A stretch of 51,390 nucleotides of DNA from an uncultured Fidelibacterota bacterium (GTDB lineage: Bacteria > Marinisomatota > Marinisomatia > Marinisomatales > UBA1611), in NCBI GenBank assembly GCA_913043185.1, contig CAJWMI010000003.1:1-51390 (forward strand), written 5' to 3'. The translations under genes and the position numbers were made by a program. The first letter of the stretch is position 1. Every line of letters starts with the position of its first letter. Below, in pieces: positions 1 to 8,911 of this stretch. A model generated the notes under the pieces. That model worked only from the letters and a program-made list of their open reading frames with translations. It did no database searches and had not been told where the DNA came from.

Positions 1-795
1 AAAGGAAAATTTCCAATACTGATCTATTCGCACGGGCACCAGAGCCTAAAGATCGCAAACACGTTTCAGGCAGAGGAGCTTGCCAGCTATGGATATATTG
101 TTGTCGCACCCGATCACACGTACGATGCCGCGATCACCGTTTTAGCAAACAAAAGAGTTGTCTATTCAAAATCAAGACTGCCAGGCAACAACCATCGGCC
201 TTCCGAAGAGGCTATGATCGAAAGAGTAAAAAAGCAGCTAACAATAAGAACAGAAGACGTCAGCTTTTTAATTGACAATCTGCTTCAACAATTTTCTTCC
301 GCAGATAATTTCATGGCCAATGCTGACACAAGCAAGATAGGAATATTTGGACATTCTTTTGGGGGCTGCACCTCTGTAATGGCCGCCTACAGTGACACCA
401 GGATAGACGCAGTTTTTGGGCTGGATGCATATTTTTCACCACTTCCAGAGGCTATCACTAGCCGAGACATGAATAAACCTTTTGCCCATCTTGGTCAGCC
501 AAGCTGGGGCAGCTCAAATAATTATAGTGTGATGGAGACACTGGCAAAGAAGAATTCTAAGGTCTCAACCCACTTTGCTGTAGAAGGATCAAGGCACTAT
601 GATTTTACTGATTTTTCGCAGTTTACAAGGCTGACAAAAAAATTCGGATCCGGGAAAATATCACCAAAAACGATAAGATTAATTATGAATACAATTCTAT
701 TAGATTTTTTTGATTATAGCCTAAAGGGAGGGAAAAAGTTTAACCCTCAGGCCTATGAACAGGTGTACTCTGGCTTAACTCACTATAGTTACTAG
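1..795 (+). CDS. PAF-acetylhydrolase-like esterase, 5' truncated
   Basis: The reading frame is open from base 1, so the N-terminus lies outside the window and 264 codons remain. It is an alpha/beta hydrolase resembling plasma-type platelet-activating factor acetylhydrolase (PAF-AH), which hydrolyses short or oxidised acyl chains from phospholipids. The oxyanion-hole region IYSHGHQS lies near the visible start. The nucleophile elbow GHSFGG gives Ser119 of the visible part. The candidate acid is in GLDAYF (Asp142) and the candidate base in GSRHYDFTDF (His199). This order and the HxxF motif around the histidine match PAF-AH better than generic dienelactone hydrolases. True substrate and location cannot be judged without the N-terminus. 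Confidence 0.8.
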   Translation, partial: KGKFPILIYSHGHQSLKIANTFQAEELASYGYIVVAPDHTYDAAITVLANKRVVYSKSRLPGNNHRPSEEAMIERVKKQLTIRTEDVSFLIDNLLQQFSSADNFMANADTSKIGIFGHSFGGCTSVMAAYSDTRIDAVFGLDAYFSPLPEAITSRDMNKPFAHLGQPSWGSSNNYSVMETLAKKNSKVSTHFAVEGSRHYDFTDFSQFTRLTKKFGSGKISPKTIRLIMNTILLDFFDYSLKGGKKFNPQAYEQVYSGLTHYSY

Positions 796-835
796 CTAAT
801 TTGTAATGTCTATCATCAAATATTAACTTCTGCTT

Positions 836-2512
836 GTGAAAAAACTATTTCCCATCCTTATTCTTCTTTTTTCATACTCCTGTATGTTTTTTGGCGGCCC
901 CGAATATGACTCTGCAGCGGATTCAACAGGTCTCAGGTTTGACGGCCTCAATGATTATATTCTGATAGAAGAAAATGTAATCCCAGACTCAGGCGACTAT
1001 ACGCTATCAGTCTGGCTCAAGGCTGACTCTGGCAACACAGGCGCGAGGACAGTAGTCTCTCAGAGCGATACCGCTGGTAGTCCATTCTATTTCGGTTCCA
1101 ATTCTGCCTCCGACACTTCAGGAACCATAAAAATGACAGAAGACTGGAAAGAGTTGAAAAACAAAGATTTCTATTTAGATAACAATTGGCACTACTATAC
1201 GATCGTAAATGACGGTACCATTGGAGACTCTGCAACGATAATTGACACATCCGCTTTATACATTGATGGTGTTTTGATAGCAAAATCAATGGGCAAGGGC
1301 AAGTCCTATCCAACAGATGAAAAGTTTTTTATTGCCACCATGTGGGACAACTCTGGTGAGTATTTTTCAGGACTGATCGATGGTGTATCCATATGGGATC
1401 GAAAACTAACGTCTGATGAGGTTAGCTCGCTGTATAACTCGGGCGTGGGGATGGATCCTACGGTAGACACTCTCAATTATGTGGCCTCATCAAATCTGAT
1501 CGGTTTTTGGCCTTTTAATGAGGGCGCAGACTCTTCTGTCACTGACTATAGCGGTAGCGGTTATGATGGTCAAATTATTGGCGCAAGCTGGGTAAATGTA
1601 GACACAAAACTAGCTCCTGTATTAGAAACGGTATCCCTGGCAGAAGCAGATGACCAGACAGGCTCTAAACAGAGAGAGTTATGGGGCCGGGTAACAGATG
1701 CTAATGAAAAATCATTGTACCAGGCAAGCATTAGTCTAACTGGGTATCACAATCAAGAATTTCAATGGAACACCAGCGTTCTGACAAATCGCAGAGGAAA
1801 CTATGAGATCAATGACTGCCAACCCTGGGAAAACCTTAAGGTCTCGCTTGATGGTTATAAGACCCAGATCTATTTACCAACTGACTCTATTTTTTCTTCA
1901 CTGCCGGCGGATTTTGTTTTAGAGGAGCAGAGTCTGGTCCCTGCTATCGATAGCTCAAGATATGCTGAACTTGCTCAGAAGGCAGAGGAAAACTATGAAC
2001 TGATTCAGCAAATGATTAATTCTGCTAGGCAGAACGAGGTCATATCCATACCACAGGGAGTTCATACAATTTCTAGGTCCATTGTAATTAACAGGAAGAC
2101 AAATATTACTATACAGGGTATACTATCATCGGGTATTATTCTGAGTGACATCCACCAGCCAGTTTTCATTATAAATAATTCTTCGAATATTGTTCTGCAA
2201 AGACTCAGTCTCGGGCATGACACATCGATAATCGGCGACCGTAACTCAGAGGTATTACGGATCAATGAGGGGAATAATATTTATATTAACAGTTGCGAGA
2301 TAAGCGGGGACGCAGCAATCGGTGTAAAAGCTATTGGCGTTCAGAGCCTTACGATTGTTAACTGTTTTGTTCACGATAACAGCTGGTTTGCGTTCTCTTT
2401 TCAAAAATGTGATAATGTTAAGGTAGAGCACTCTCGTATTATTGAGAACCAAGAGGTAATGTATAAGCGTTCCTCTGATGTGGCAATGTATAGTAATATT
2501 ATTAAGGATTAG
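836..2512 (+). CDS. LamG-domain lipoprotein with beta-helix tail
   Basis: A 558-residue predicted lipoprotein starting at GTG. The lysine-rich N-terminus and hydrophobic stretch end in FSYSC, a plausible lipobox with Cys16. Residues about 30-255 form a LamG/concanavalin-A-like jellyroll: it opens with LRFDGLNDYI, includes FSGLIDGVSIWDRKL, and ends with IGFWPFNEG. Residues about 280-365 look like a carboxypeptidase-regulatory-like (CnaB-type) beta-sandwich. From about 385 there is a right-handed parallel beta-helix with a pectate-lyase-like pattern. That helix is short and stops abruptly after a few coils, so the C-terminus may be truncated relative to relatives. It probably binds or processes glycans at the cell surface. 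No catalytic residues could be assigned. Confidence 0.75.
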   Translation: MKKLFPILILLFSYSCMFFGGPEYDSAADSTGLRFDGLNDYILIEENVIPDSGDYTLSVWLKADSGNTGARTVVSQSDTAGSPFYFGSNSASDTSGTIKMTEDWKELKNKDFYLDNNWHYYTIVNDGTIGDSATIIDTSALYIDGVLIAKSMGKGKSYPTDEKFFIATMWDNSGEYFSGLIDGVSIWDRKLTSDEVSSLYNSGVGMDPTVDTLNYVASSNLIGFWPFNEGADSSVTDYSGSGYDGQIIGASWVNVDTKLAPVLETVSLAEADDQTGSKQRELWGRVTDANEKSLYQASISLTGYHNQEFQWNTSVLTNRRGNYEINDCQPWENLKVSLDGYKTQIYLPTDSIFSSLPADFVLEEQSLVPAIDSSRYAELAQKAEENYELIQQMINSARQNEVISIPQGVHTISRSIVINRKTNITIQGILSSGIILSDIHQPVFIINNSSNIVLQRLSLGHDTSIIGDRNSEVLRINEGNNIYINSCEISGDAAIGVKAIGVQSLTIVNCFVHDNSWFAFSFQKCDNVKVEHSRIIENQEVMYKRSSDVAMYSNIIKD

Positions 2513-2529
2513 GCACTCAATAATCCTTT

Positions 2530-3246
2530 ATGCATTCAAAAGAGAGACTATTATTTTTTATTCTGCCTTTATCGGCGATAGTTCTTTTTGTTGTGCTTGT
2601 GTTTGCCGGAGCGTTCGCCTATGATGGGGGGAATAGACTTGATCATAGCTCAGTTGGCTACTCATTTTCAAATAATTACCTGAGTGATCTTGGCAGGCTA
2701 AAGACTGTCTCAGGCGTAGCGAACACGGTTCCTTTTTATTGTTTTAATGGCGCACTGATTATACTTAGTGCTGTTTTTTCTTTCTACTTTCTCTATCTGC
2801 CTTCATTGTATGATGATGATCAGAGAGTACAAAATATTTCTCGCTTAGGAAGCGTGTGTGGCTTTTTGGCGAGCATCTGTTTTGCAGGTGTCGCCTATAC
2901 GCCTGCTGATCTTTTTTTCAGTGCCCATACGTTTTTTGCGGAATGGCTATACAGGCTGATGAATCTGACGATATTTTTCTATGCGGTTTCTTTTATTATT
3001 ATGCCAAAAAAACATTTTATTCTGTCGGTGGTTTTTGGTTTCATAGGGCTGATAGTCAGCTCTCATATTCTGCTCTCTGATTTTGGTCTAGCCGATCTGT
3101 TTTCTGAGCCGCATACCCTACGAGTTCTTTCGCAAAAGGCTGCCACTATCGCACTGGTAGTTAGTGTCCCCCTGATGACTATTCACAACAGAAAACGAAT
3201 AGACTCTCATCCTCTAAGTCTAAGCCCTTTTGCAATAAGTAGTTAG
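2530..3246 (+). CDS. Multi-pass membrane protein, possibly DUF998-like
   Basis: A 238-residue integral membrane protein with about six hydrophobic segments. After the first helix there is a conserved-looking loop, SNNYLSDLGR, of the kind seen in DUF998-type proteins just after their first transmembrane segment. This is the basis for the tentative family call. It starts 17 bases after the LamG lipoprotein gene, so the two may be cotranscribed. No catalytic or transport motif is visible and function is unknown. Confidence 0.65.
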   Translation: MHSKERLLFFILPLSAIVLFVVLVFAGAFAYDGGNRLDHSSVGYSFSNNYLSDLGRLKTVSGVANTVPFYCFNGALIILSAVFSFYFLYLPSLYDDDQRVQNISRLGSVCGFLASICFAGVAYTPADLFFSAHTFFAEWLYRLMNLTIFFYAVSFIIMPKKHFILSVVFGFIGLIVSSHILLSDFGLADLFSEPHTLRVLSQKAATIALVVSVPLMTIHNRKRIDSHPLSLSPFAISS

Positions 3247-3288
3247 CTTTTGCAGATATAAAATTTTAACAAAAAAAAGGAGACTATC

Positions 3289-3573
3289 ATGAAACAGTAT
3301 GCATACGGTTTTGCCTCTGCAATCCTAGTGGTGTTCATCGCGTTCACTGTCATGGGACTTACACCAAATCCAACCCTTAAAACTGCTGGTATATATCAGA
3401 TTGATACTTTGCTCTTAACCCAGGAAGACTATCTGGGGAATAAAAGCTATGAGGTATTGTACACTATTTTTGATACCACTACTGGAGACATCAAACAAAC
3501 AAGGAGAGTCCAGCATAGTAACTACATCGCTAAAAAAATATTAAAGCAAAAGTCAGCGTTTGACTATAAATAA
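3289..3573 (+). CDS. Small single-helix exported or membrane protein
   Basis: A 94-residue protein with an N-terminal hydrophobic helix (residues about 6-25, ending at VMGLTPNP) and a polar tail of about 65 residues. It has a strong Shine-Dalgarno site (AGGAG, 6 bases before ATG). It shares its architecture and opening (M-K-x-Y-x-x-G) with the next gene 12 bases downstream, suggesting a diverged duplicated pair. Family unknown; the coding call rests on the ribosome binding site, ATG and tandem context. Confidence 0.65.
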   Translation: MKQYAYGFASAILVVFIAFTVMGLTPNPTLKTAGIYQIDTLLLTQEDYLGNKSYEVLYTIFDTTTGDIKQTRRVQHSNYIAKKILKQKSAFDYK

Positions 3574-3585
3574 AAGGAGAGAACA

Positions 3586-3834
3586 ATGAAAAAATATGGG
3601 ATAGGTATTATTACTGGATTGATACTAGGAATAAGCAGTATGATGTTTCTTGGTTTTTCGCCAACAGGATCCGGATCAGGTCGTTATGAGTACATTAGTG
3701 GCTCCACGGTAGACATGAAAATATTCGACAAACGTACTGGGAAAATGTATGTCAGAGGCCGTGATTTTGTTACTGAGTATGATATAATTAATGCTTATTA
3801 TAGGGTGCGTACTTATAGCTTATATGAAGAATAA
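3586..3834 (+). CDS. Small single-helix protein, companion of upstream gene
   Basis: An 82-residue protein with the same plan as its upstream neighbour: a short basic start, one hydrophobic helix (residues about 5-26, ending LGFSPTGS), then a charged tail with SGSTVDMKIFDKRTGKMYV. It has a strong AGGAG site 6 bases before ATG. The tail pattern around FDKRTGKMY resembles FDTTTGDIK in the upstream protein, consistent with distant paralogy. Both hydrophobic segments could be uncleaved anchors or signal peptides. Function unknown. Confidence 0.65.
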   Translation: MKKYGIGIITGLILGISSMMFLGFSPTGSGSGRYEYISGSTVDMKIFDKRTGKMYVRGRDFVTEYDIINAYYRVRTYSLYEE

Positions 3835-3848
3835 TTCATTTTAAAATC

Positions 3849-4796
3849 ATGATAAAACAGAACGTTGCCGCTGCAGCAGAGAGAATAAAAGAGCATGTGG
3901 TTCAGACCCCGTTTGAGAGATCTGCTATGATGTCTGATTTAACCGGTGCAGACGTATGGTTAAAAATGGAAAACCAGCAACACACTGGTTCCTTTAAGTT
4001 TAGAGGGGCGATGAATAAGATGCTCAATCTATCAGAGATCGAGCGTGAGTCTGGGATCTATGCTGCCTCAACAGGGAACCATGGCGCCGCAGTGGCCTAC
4101 GCCTGTCAAAAGCTACGTGTCCCCTGTATTATCTATGTTCCAGAGAATTCCTCAGATGCTAAGCTTGCTAATATGAAAAACTTTGGTGCTGATATCCGGG
4201 TTCATGGTAAGGACTGTATGGATGGTGAGCTAAAAGCCAGGGAAGTAGCAGACAGTACGGACGGAATATATCTTTCACCATATAATGACCACGACGTGAT
4301 CAATGGGCAGGGTACGATCGCATTAGAGATTGAGTCGCAGTGCAGTGGACTAGATGCGGTAATTGTTTCTGTCGGTGGTGGTGGGCTTATTAGCGGCGTC
4401 GGGGGGTACTTGAAATCAGTCTGGCCGGAGATAGAGGTTATCGCTGCCTCTCCTGAAAACCATGCTGTGATGATTAAATCATTAGAAGCGGGTCAAATAA
4501 TAAAGATTGATCCAGTGCCAACTATTTCTGATGGTACCGCTGGAGGCGTTGAGGCTGGATCGGTTACTTTTGAAATGTGCCAGGAGTATGTGGATCAGAT
4601 GGTTCTGCTAACAGAGCAGCAGATCCAGGAAGGAATTATTCACCTGATTGAGAAAGAACGGATTCTGGTTGAGGGCGCCGCGGGAACCTCCATCGCTGCC
4701 CTGATAAAAATGAAAGATCAGTTAAAAGGCAAGCGTGTTGGGATTGTTGTCTGCGGCCGTAATATCAGCCTAGAGGTTTTAAGAAAAATTTTATGA
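3849..4796 (+). CDS. Threonine/serine dehydratase-family PLP enzyme (EutB/BhcB-like)
   Basis: A 315-residue fold-type II PLP enzyme. Lys50 in GSFKFRGA is the expected Schiff-base lysine, STGNHGAAVA is the substrate/carboxylate loop, and SVGGGGLISG is the phosphate-binding glycine loop. There is no C-terminal ACT domain, so it corresponds to short catabolic dehydratases rather than biosynthetic IlvA. Its stop overlaps the start of the ornithine-cyclodeaminase-like gene by 4 bases (ATGA). Dehydratase/OCD pairs of this kind occur in hydroxyectoine use (EutB/EutC) and in the beta-hydroxyaspartate cycle (BhcB/BhcD). Neither EutD nor EutE is visible here. Exact substrate (threonine, serine, hydroxyaspartate or other) cannot be read from the sequence. 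Confidence 0.85.
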   Translation: MIKQNVAAAAERIKEHVVQTPFERSAMMSDLTGADVWLKMENQQHTGSFKFRGAMNKMLNLSEIERESGIYAASTGNHGAAVAYACQKLRVPCIIYVPENSSDAKLANMKNFGADIRVHGKDCMDGELKAREVADSTDGIYLSPYNDHDVINGQGTIALEIESQCSGLDAVIVSVGGGGLISGVGGYLKSVWPEIEVIAASPENHAVMIKSLEAGQIIKIDPVPTISDGTAGGVEAGSVTFEMCQEYVDQMVLLTEQQIQEGIIHLIEKERILVEGAAGTSIAALIKMKDQLKGKRVGIVVCGRNISLEVLRKIL

Positions 4797-5749
4797 AGGT
4801 ATTTGGGCTGGAGGAGATAAAGAAGGTTCTCCCTATGCTTGACTTGTTTCCGCTGATCAAACAAGGTTTTAGCGCATATTCATCAGGTCTCACGGTTGTG
4901 CCCCCTGTTGGTGAGATGATTTTTGATGACCCGCCTGGTGATGTACACATAAAGTACGGCTATATAAAAGGTGACGAATACTATGTGATAAAGATCGCAT
5001 CTGGCTTCTATGGTGACACAAGCTTAGGCATCTCTCCTTCCCAGGGAGGTGTGATGCTCTTGTTCAACCAAAAAACCGGACAGGAGGTAGCAATATTGGC
5101 AGATGAGTGCTATCTGACCAATGTAAGAACCGCGGTTGCAGGAGGAATCTGTGCTGAGATTCTTGCGCCAAAGAAATTAGACTGTATCGGTGTCATTGGT
5201 ACGGGTGTCCAGGCCAGGATGCAGGTTGCTTATTTGTCTGGAGTTACAGAATGCAGGAACGTAAAAGTGTGGGGCAGGAGCGATAAGAGTGTTGAAAAAT
5301 ATATAGAAGACATGTCTCTAGATGGCTGGGACGTAGACAAAGCATCAACCACCGATGATATTGCTGAATCATGCGACCTGATTATTACTGCTACACCCTC
5401 CAAAAGCCCGCTCCTGAAAAAAAATAAGTTGAAAAAGGGTACACACATAACAGCCTTAGGATCAGACTCTCCAGGAAAGCAGGAGCTGGAAGAAGGAATC
5501 TTCGAGGTGGCAGACCTTATTGTTGCCGATAGCATCGTCCAGTGCATTGAAAGAGGAGAAATATCTCACGGAATAAAAAATAAAATAATAAGCGAGAGTG
5601 ACATTACCGAGTTAGGGGCTATCATTGGCACTGATAATATAGTCTGCTGCGGAGAAGACCAGATCACAGTCGCTGACCTCACAGGTGTCGCTGTGCAGGA
5701 TATTCAAATAGCAAAAGCAGTCTATGAGGCATTTGAAAGGTTAGACTAA
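4793..5749 (+). CDS. Ornithine cyclodeaminase/mu-crystallin family protein (EutC/BhcD-like)
   Basis: A 318-residue NAD(P)-binding protein of the ornithine cyclodeaminase/mu-crystallin family. The Rossmann motif VIGTGVQAR is at about 134-142. Family active-site positions appear conserved: Lys67 (VIKIASGF), Arg112 (NVRTAVAGG) and Asp225 in ALGSDSPGKQEL. Members include ornithine cyclodeaminase, alanine and ketimine reductases, EutC and iminosuccinate reductase BhcD. Start ATG overlaps the upstream dehydratase stop by 4 bases, implying translational coupling and linked chemistry. A dehydratase producing an imine next to an imine reductase is a reasonable reading, but that is inference. Confidence 0.85.
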   Translation: MKVFGLEEIKKVLPMLDLFPLIKQGFSAYSSGLTVVPPVGEMIFDDPPGDVHIKYGYIKGDEYYVIKIASGFYGDTSLGISPSQGGVMLLFNQKTGQEVAILADECYLTNVRTAVAGGICAEILAPKKLDCIGVIGTGVQARMQVAYLSGVTECRNVKVWGRSDKSVEKYIEDMSLDGWDVDKASTTDDIAESCDLIITATPSKSPLLKKNKLKKGTHITALGSDSPGKQELEEGIFEVADLIVADSIVQCIERGEISHGIKNKIISESDITELGAIIGTDNIVCCGEDQITVADLTGVAVQDIQIAKAVYEAFERLD

Positions 5750-6859
5750 ATGAAATTTGAAGAGTTTGAGCTAGAAAGAAATCAGTCTTTATTTGAGCAT
5801 GAGGTAGACTATAATCTATCAGAAAGTGGGCTTCACCCTCTGCCGCTAAAAGATATACTCACAAAAGATGAACAGACAGAGCTTCTAGATACGGAGCTTA
5901 TATATGGTTATACTACCGGAACGCCTTTACTTAGAAAAAGAATAGCCGGTCTATATCAAGGCGCATCTGCGGATAATGTTCTAGCAACAACAGGCTCGGC
6001 AGAGGCTAATTTTATTGCCATAATGACCATGCTCGAGCAGGGGGATGAGCTTGTCTACATGGTCCCAAACTATCTTCAGATAAGGGGCATAGCACGTAAC
6101 TTTGGGATAACGGTAAAAGAGCTTCCTCTTCATGAAGAGCTAGGATGGCAGTGGAACACGGACGAACTAGATTCAATGGTCACTAGTAAAACAAAGATGA
6201 TAGCAGTCTGCCACCCAAACAATCCAACCGGCTCTGTTGTTACTAATGAGAATATGCAAGACATTATAGATATCGCCTCAAAAAATGACTGTTGGATTCT
6301 TTCGGATGAGGTATACCGTGGGGCAGAGCTTGATGGTGTGGAGTCACCTTCTTTTTATGGAAAATATGAGAAAACAATTGTTAATGCTGGACTGTCAAAA
6401 GCATATAGGCTACCTGGACTGAGAATAGGGTGGACCGTTGGCCCAGAAGATTATATAAAAAAAGCCTGGGCATTTCATGACTATACGTCAATCAGTATTG
6501 CCTATCACAGTGACTGGGTAGCTTCCAGAATATTGGAAACAAAACGGCGAAAACAAATATTAGACGGAACCAAAGCACATCTGAACCAGAATATGAACAC
6601 GCTTGTGGACTGGGTAGATACGTGCGATAATAGGCTCAGCCTTTCTCCTCCTGAGGCAGGTGCAATTGCTTTTGTGCGTATTAACATGGGTTTAGGCTCT
6701 CAGGAACTTACCTATCACATAAGAGATAATTTCAGCGTACTTCTCACCGCAGGAAAATGGTTTGGCTTAGAAGGATTTCTCAGGTTTGGATATGGCCCTC
6801 CAAATGACTACTTGGCAAAAGCCTTAGATCGTATCGGCCAGTCTTTGGATGCTGTATAG
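5750..6859 (+). CDS. Class I/II fold PLP-dependent aminotransferase
   Basis: A 369-residue fold-type I aminotransferase. Recognisable motifs are ATTGSAEANF (cofactor phosphate region), CHPNNPTGS (substrate-binding Asn), ILSDEVYRG (Asp/Tyr contacting the PLP ring) and GLSKAYRLPGLRIGW with the Schiff-base lysine. The ATG directly follows the TAA of the OCD-family gene with no gap, so it is the third gene of a coupled operon. Its overall character recalls the capreomycidine-synthase-like branch of class I/II aminotransferases. In this context it may interconvert aspartate or a related amino acid with its keto acid. It ends 20 bases before the convergent polyphosphate kinase gene. Confidence 0.85.
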   Translation: MKFEEFELERNQSLFEHEVDYNLSESGLHPLPLKDILTKDEQTELLDTELIYGYTTGTPLLRKRIAGLYQGASADNVLATTGSAEANFIAIMTMLEQGDELVYMVPNYLQIRGIARNFGITVKELPLHEELGWQWNTDELDSMVTSKTKMIAVCHPNNPTGSVVTNENMQDIIDIASKNDCWILSDEVYRGAELDGVESPSFYGKYEKTIVNAGLSKAYRLPGLRIGWTVGPEDYIKKAWAFHDYTSISIAYHSDWVASRILETKRRKQILDGTKAHLNQNMNTLVDWVDTCDNRLSLSPPEAGAIAFVRINMGLGSQELTYHIRDNFSVLLTAGKWFGLEGFLRFGYGPPNDYLAKALDRIGQSLDAV

Positions 6860-6879
6860 TTGCCAGATTATTTCTTTTT

Positions 6880-7665
6880 TTAGAGCACCTCAGGAACATA
6901 GTTGAAGTTTGAACGGTCTGGCCTCTTATAAGACTCTGCGGGCAATCTTTTAGGCAGCTCAACCGGTTCATGGTCAATATCTTCATATGGTATCTTACTC
7001 AGTAGGTGGCTGATACAGTTTACTCTTGCTTTCTTTTTTATGTCTGACTCAACAATATTCCATGGAGCAAAATCTGTGTCCGTGTGTTCCATCATATTAT
7101 CTTTTGCTTTTGAATAATCTTCCCACCTGTTAATAGACTCGACATCCATCGGACTAAGCTTCCATACTTTGGTCGGATCGTTTATCCTTCCTTTAAAACG
7201 CTTTACCTGTTCATCCGCGCTTACAGAGAACCAGTATTTTAATAGGATGATTCCTGAGCCGATGAGCATTCTTTCAAAGTCGGGTGTTGTCTGTAAAAAT
7301 TCAATATACTCTTTATCGCTACAAAAGCCCATCACCTTTTCTACTCCAGCGCGATTGTACCAGCTGCGGTCGAAAAGAACTATCTCTCCGGCAGAAGGCA
7401 GGTGTGCTATATATCTCTGAAAATACCATTGAGTCTTTTCACGGTCTGATGGTTTTGCCAGTGCCGCTACCTTACAGCTCCGAGGGTTTAGGTTTTCTGT
7501 TATCCTTTTTATTGTGCCGCCTTTTCCGGCAGCATCTCGCCCTTCAAATACAATAACCACCTTTTTATTATTTTCGATTACCCAATCTTGCATGTGTACA
7601 AGCTTTACCTGCAGACGGCTAATCATTTTATCATATTTTTTATTAAAATCTTTTTTATCGCTCAT
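6880..7665 (-). CDS. ppk2: Polyphosphate kinase 2 family protein
   Basis: A 261-residue PPK2-family kinase that transfers phosphate between polyphosphate and nucleotides (typically polyP + NDP to NTP). Walker A is EGRDAAGKGG (residues 41-50), Walker B is VLFDRSWYNRAGVE (about 97-109), and the lid-region arginines are in KRFKGRINDPTKVWKLS. The single-domain length fits class I PPK2 (about 230-300 residues). An AAGGA site lies 6-7 bases before the ATG. It is transcribed alone against its neighbours. A Ppx/GppA phosphatase is encoded about 42 kb away in the same window. Confidence 0.93.
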   Translation of the reverse strand: MSDKKDFNKKYDKMISRLQVKLVHMQDWVIENNKKVVIVFEGRDAAGKGGTIKRITENLNPRSCKVAALAKPSDREKTQWYFQRYIAHLPSAGEIVLFDRSWYNRAGVEKVMGFCSDKEYIEFLQTTPDFERMLIGSGIILLKYWFSVSADEQVKRFKGRINDPTKVWKLSPMDVESINRWEDYSKAKDNMMEHTDTDFAPWNIVESDIKKKARVNCISHLLSKIPYEDIDHEPVELPKRLPAESYKRPDRSNFNYVPEVL

Positions 7666-7854
7666 GGTTTATCCTTACGTGTATAATTAATCAATAATTA
7701 CATTATTAATATATAAATAATATAAAAATATAATAGTCCTTATTTAGTTGTTCAAATCCAATATTTTTAAATAGATTCGCCTTCCCCGTTGCGGATAATA
7801 GGGGCTCCCACATGCTATAAGTTTTTATAATGAAGTACTATTAAGGGTATCTCT

Positions 7855-8880
7855 ATGAAAAAGATAACAATGTATAAGATATTATTTACTATGCTTTTTT
7901 CTTATTTGCCAATATATGGTCAGCATAACCCTTGTTATGACGAACTATATCTAGACCTTAAAGCAGGCGGAATTAACTCAATGACAACGAGAGAATATCA
8001 TTATTTCACGAGAAAGGATGAGGAGTGTTCTGAGTACAATACTTTCGACAAGAAATATCATGACCAACTAAATCTAATGCAAGGCGAAATTTTAAAAATA
8101 GCAGAAAAGTTAGGGGAGCTAGATGAAGACATCAATCTGGAGAATATATATGGACTAGGTCGGCTAAAGGCCACCGATCCGGAGCTACGCAGTCTGGCGA
8201 TCATGCAGTCAAAGGATAATGACATTAGAAATGAGTTTAATACTCTTATGGAAAAACTGATTGTTCTTAAAAAAGATCTTCAGGAGGAAATGCACAAGGA
8301 TAAGGGTCCAACTGACCTTGTTGTCAACTCTCTTACGGTGATAGATAGCGCAGATGGCGGATACATAAAAACCATCAGCAAAGAAGGCAAGAACACGGTA
8401 ATGATCGGAAATCATCCTTCTGGGAGTGGTAGCGTTATCACCTATAACAAAGAGGGTTCTCCGTCGGTGAGAATTGGCTCTAACGGGGGTGAAGGCGGTT
8501 ACATGAACATAAGAAAGAACTCAGGAAAAAATGCTGTCTTTGTTGGAACAGATAAAAACGGGAATAATGTTATCATAGGCAGTAACTCAAAGGGGGAGCC
8601 TGCTTTTATGACCGGTGTGAATGATCAGGACCAAGGCTATATAAAGACGGTTAATTCTAACGGAAAAAATACAACCCTGATTGGGTCAAAGAAAGATGGT
8701 GCAGGATACCTTAGTACCTTTGGCAGCTCTGGAAAACGTACCTCTTTTATATCTTCTGACAGGAGCGGTGTAGGTATGATGGGGCTTTATGATAAAAATC
8801 AAAAACTTCAGTGGAGCCAGAAAGGCACAAAGCCAATAGTAGAACCATCTGAAGATGAGATCAGCGATCCTAAAAAATAA
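7855..8880 (+). CDS. Secreted protein with coiled coil and seven glycine-rich repeats
   Basis: A 341-residue exported protein. The signal peptide ends near IYGQ (residue 23). A helical, probably coiled-coil region spans about 65-148. Residues 168-320 hold about seven imperfect 22-24 residue repeats of the form GGYIxTxNxxGKxTxxIGSxxxG, and a charged tail follows. Regular glycine-rich strands after a coiled coil resemble trimeric fibre or beta-solenoid stalks, but I recognise no named family. Start ATG has an AAGGG-type site, and a TATAAT box sits at 7826-7831 without a convincing -35 element. It leads a probable operon with ltaE, 31 bases downstream. Confidence 0.7.
   Translation: MKKITMYKILFTMLFSYLPIYGQHNPCYDELYLDLKAGGINSMTTREYHYFTRKDEECSEYNTFDKKYHDQLNLMQGEILKIAEKLGELDEDINLENIYGLGRLKATDPELRSLAIMQSKDNDIRNEFNTLMEKLIVLKKDLQEEMHKDKGPTDLVVNSLTVIDSADGGYIKTISKEGKNTVMIGNHPSGSGSVITYNKEGSPSVRIGSNGGEGGYMNIRKNSGKNAVFVGTDKNGNNVIIGSNSKGEPAFMTGVNDQDQGYIKTVNSNGKNTTLIGSKKDGAGYLSTFGSSGKRTSFISSDRSGVGMMGLYDKNQKLQWSQKGTKPIVEPSEDEISDPKK
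8356..8814 (+). repeat. Seven degenerate 22-24 codon repeats
   Basis: In-frame repeats within the secreted protein. Units begin near residues 168, 191, 214, 236, 260 and 283, with a partial unit at about 306. The first and fifth units are the most alike (GYIKTISKEGKNT versus GYIKTVNSNGKNT). The constant spacing suggests one structural coil per unit. Confidence 0.65.
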
Positions 8881-8911
8881 TCAATAGTCTTAATAAAATC
8901 ATTACAGGCAA

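Noticed and set aside
3849..6859. Complete ectoine or hydroxyectoine degradation cluster
   Set aside because: EutB/EutC-like proteins are present but the hydrolase EutD, deacetylase EutE and an uptake system are absent, so the cluster cannot be called with confidence.
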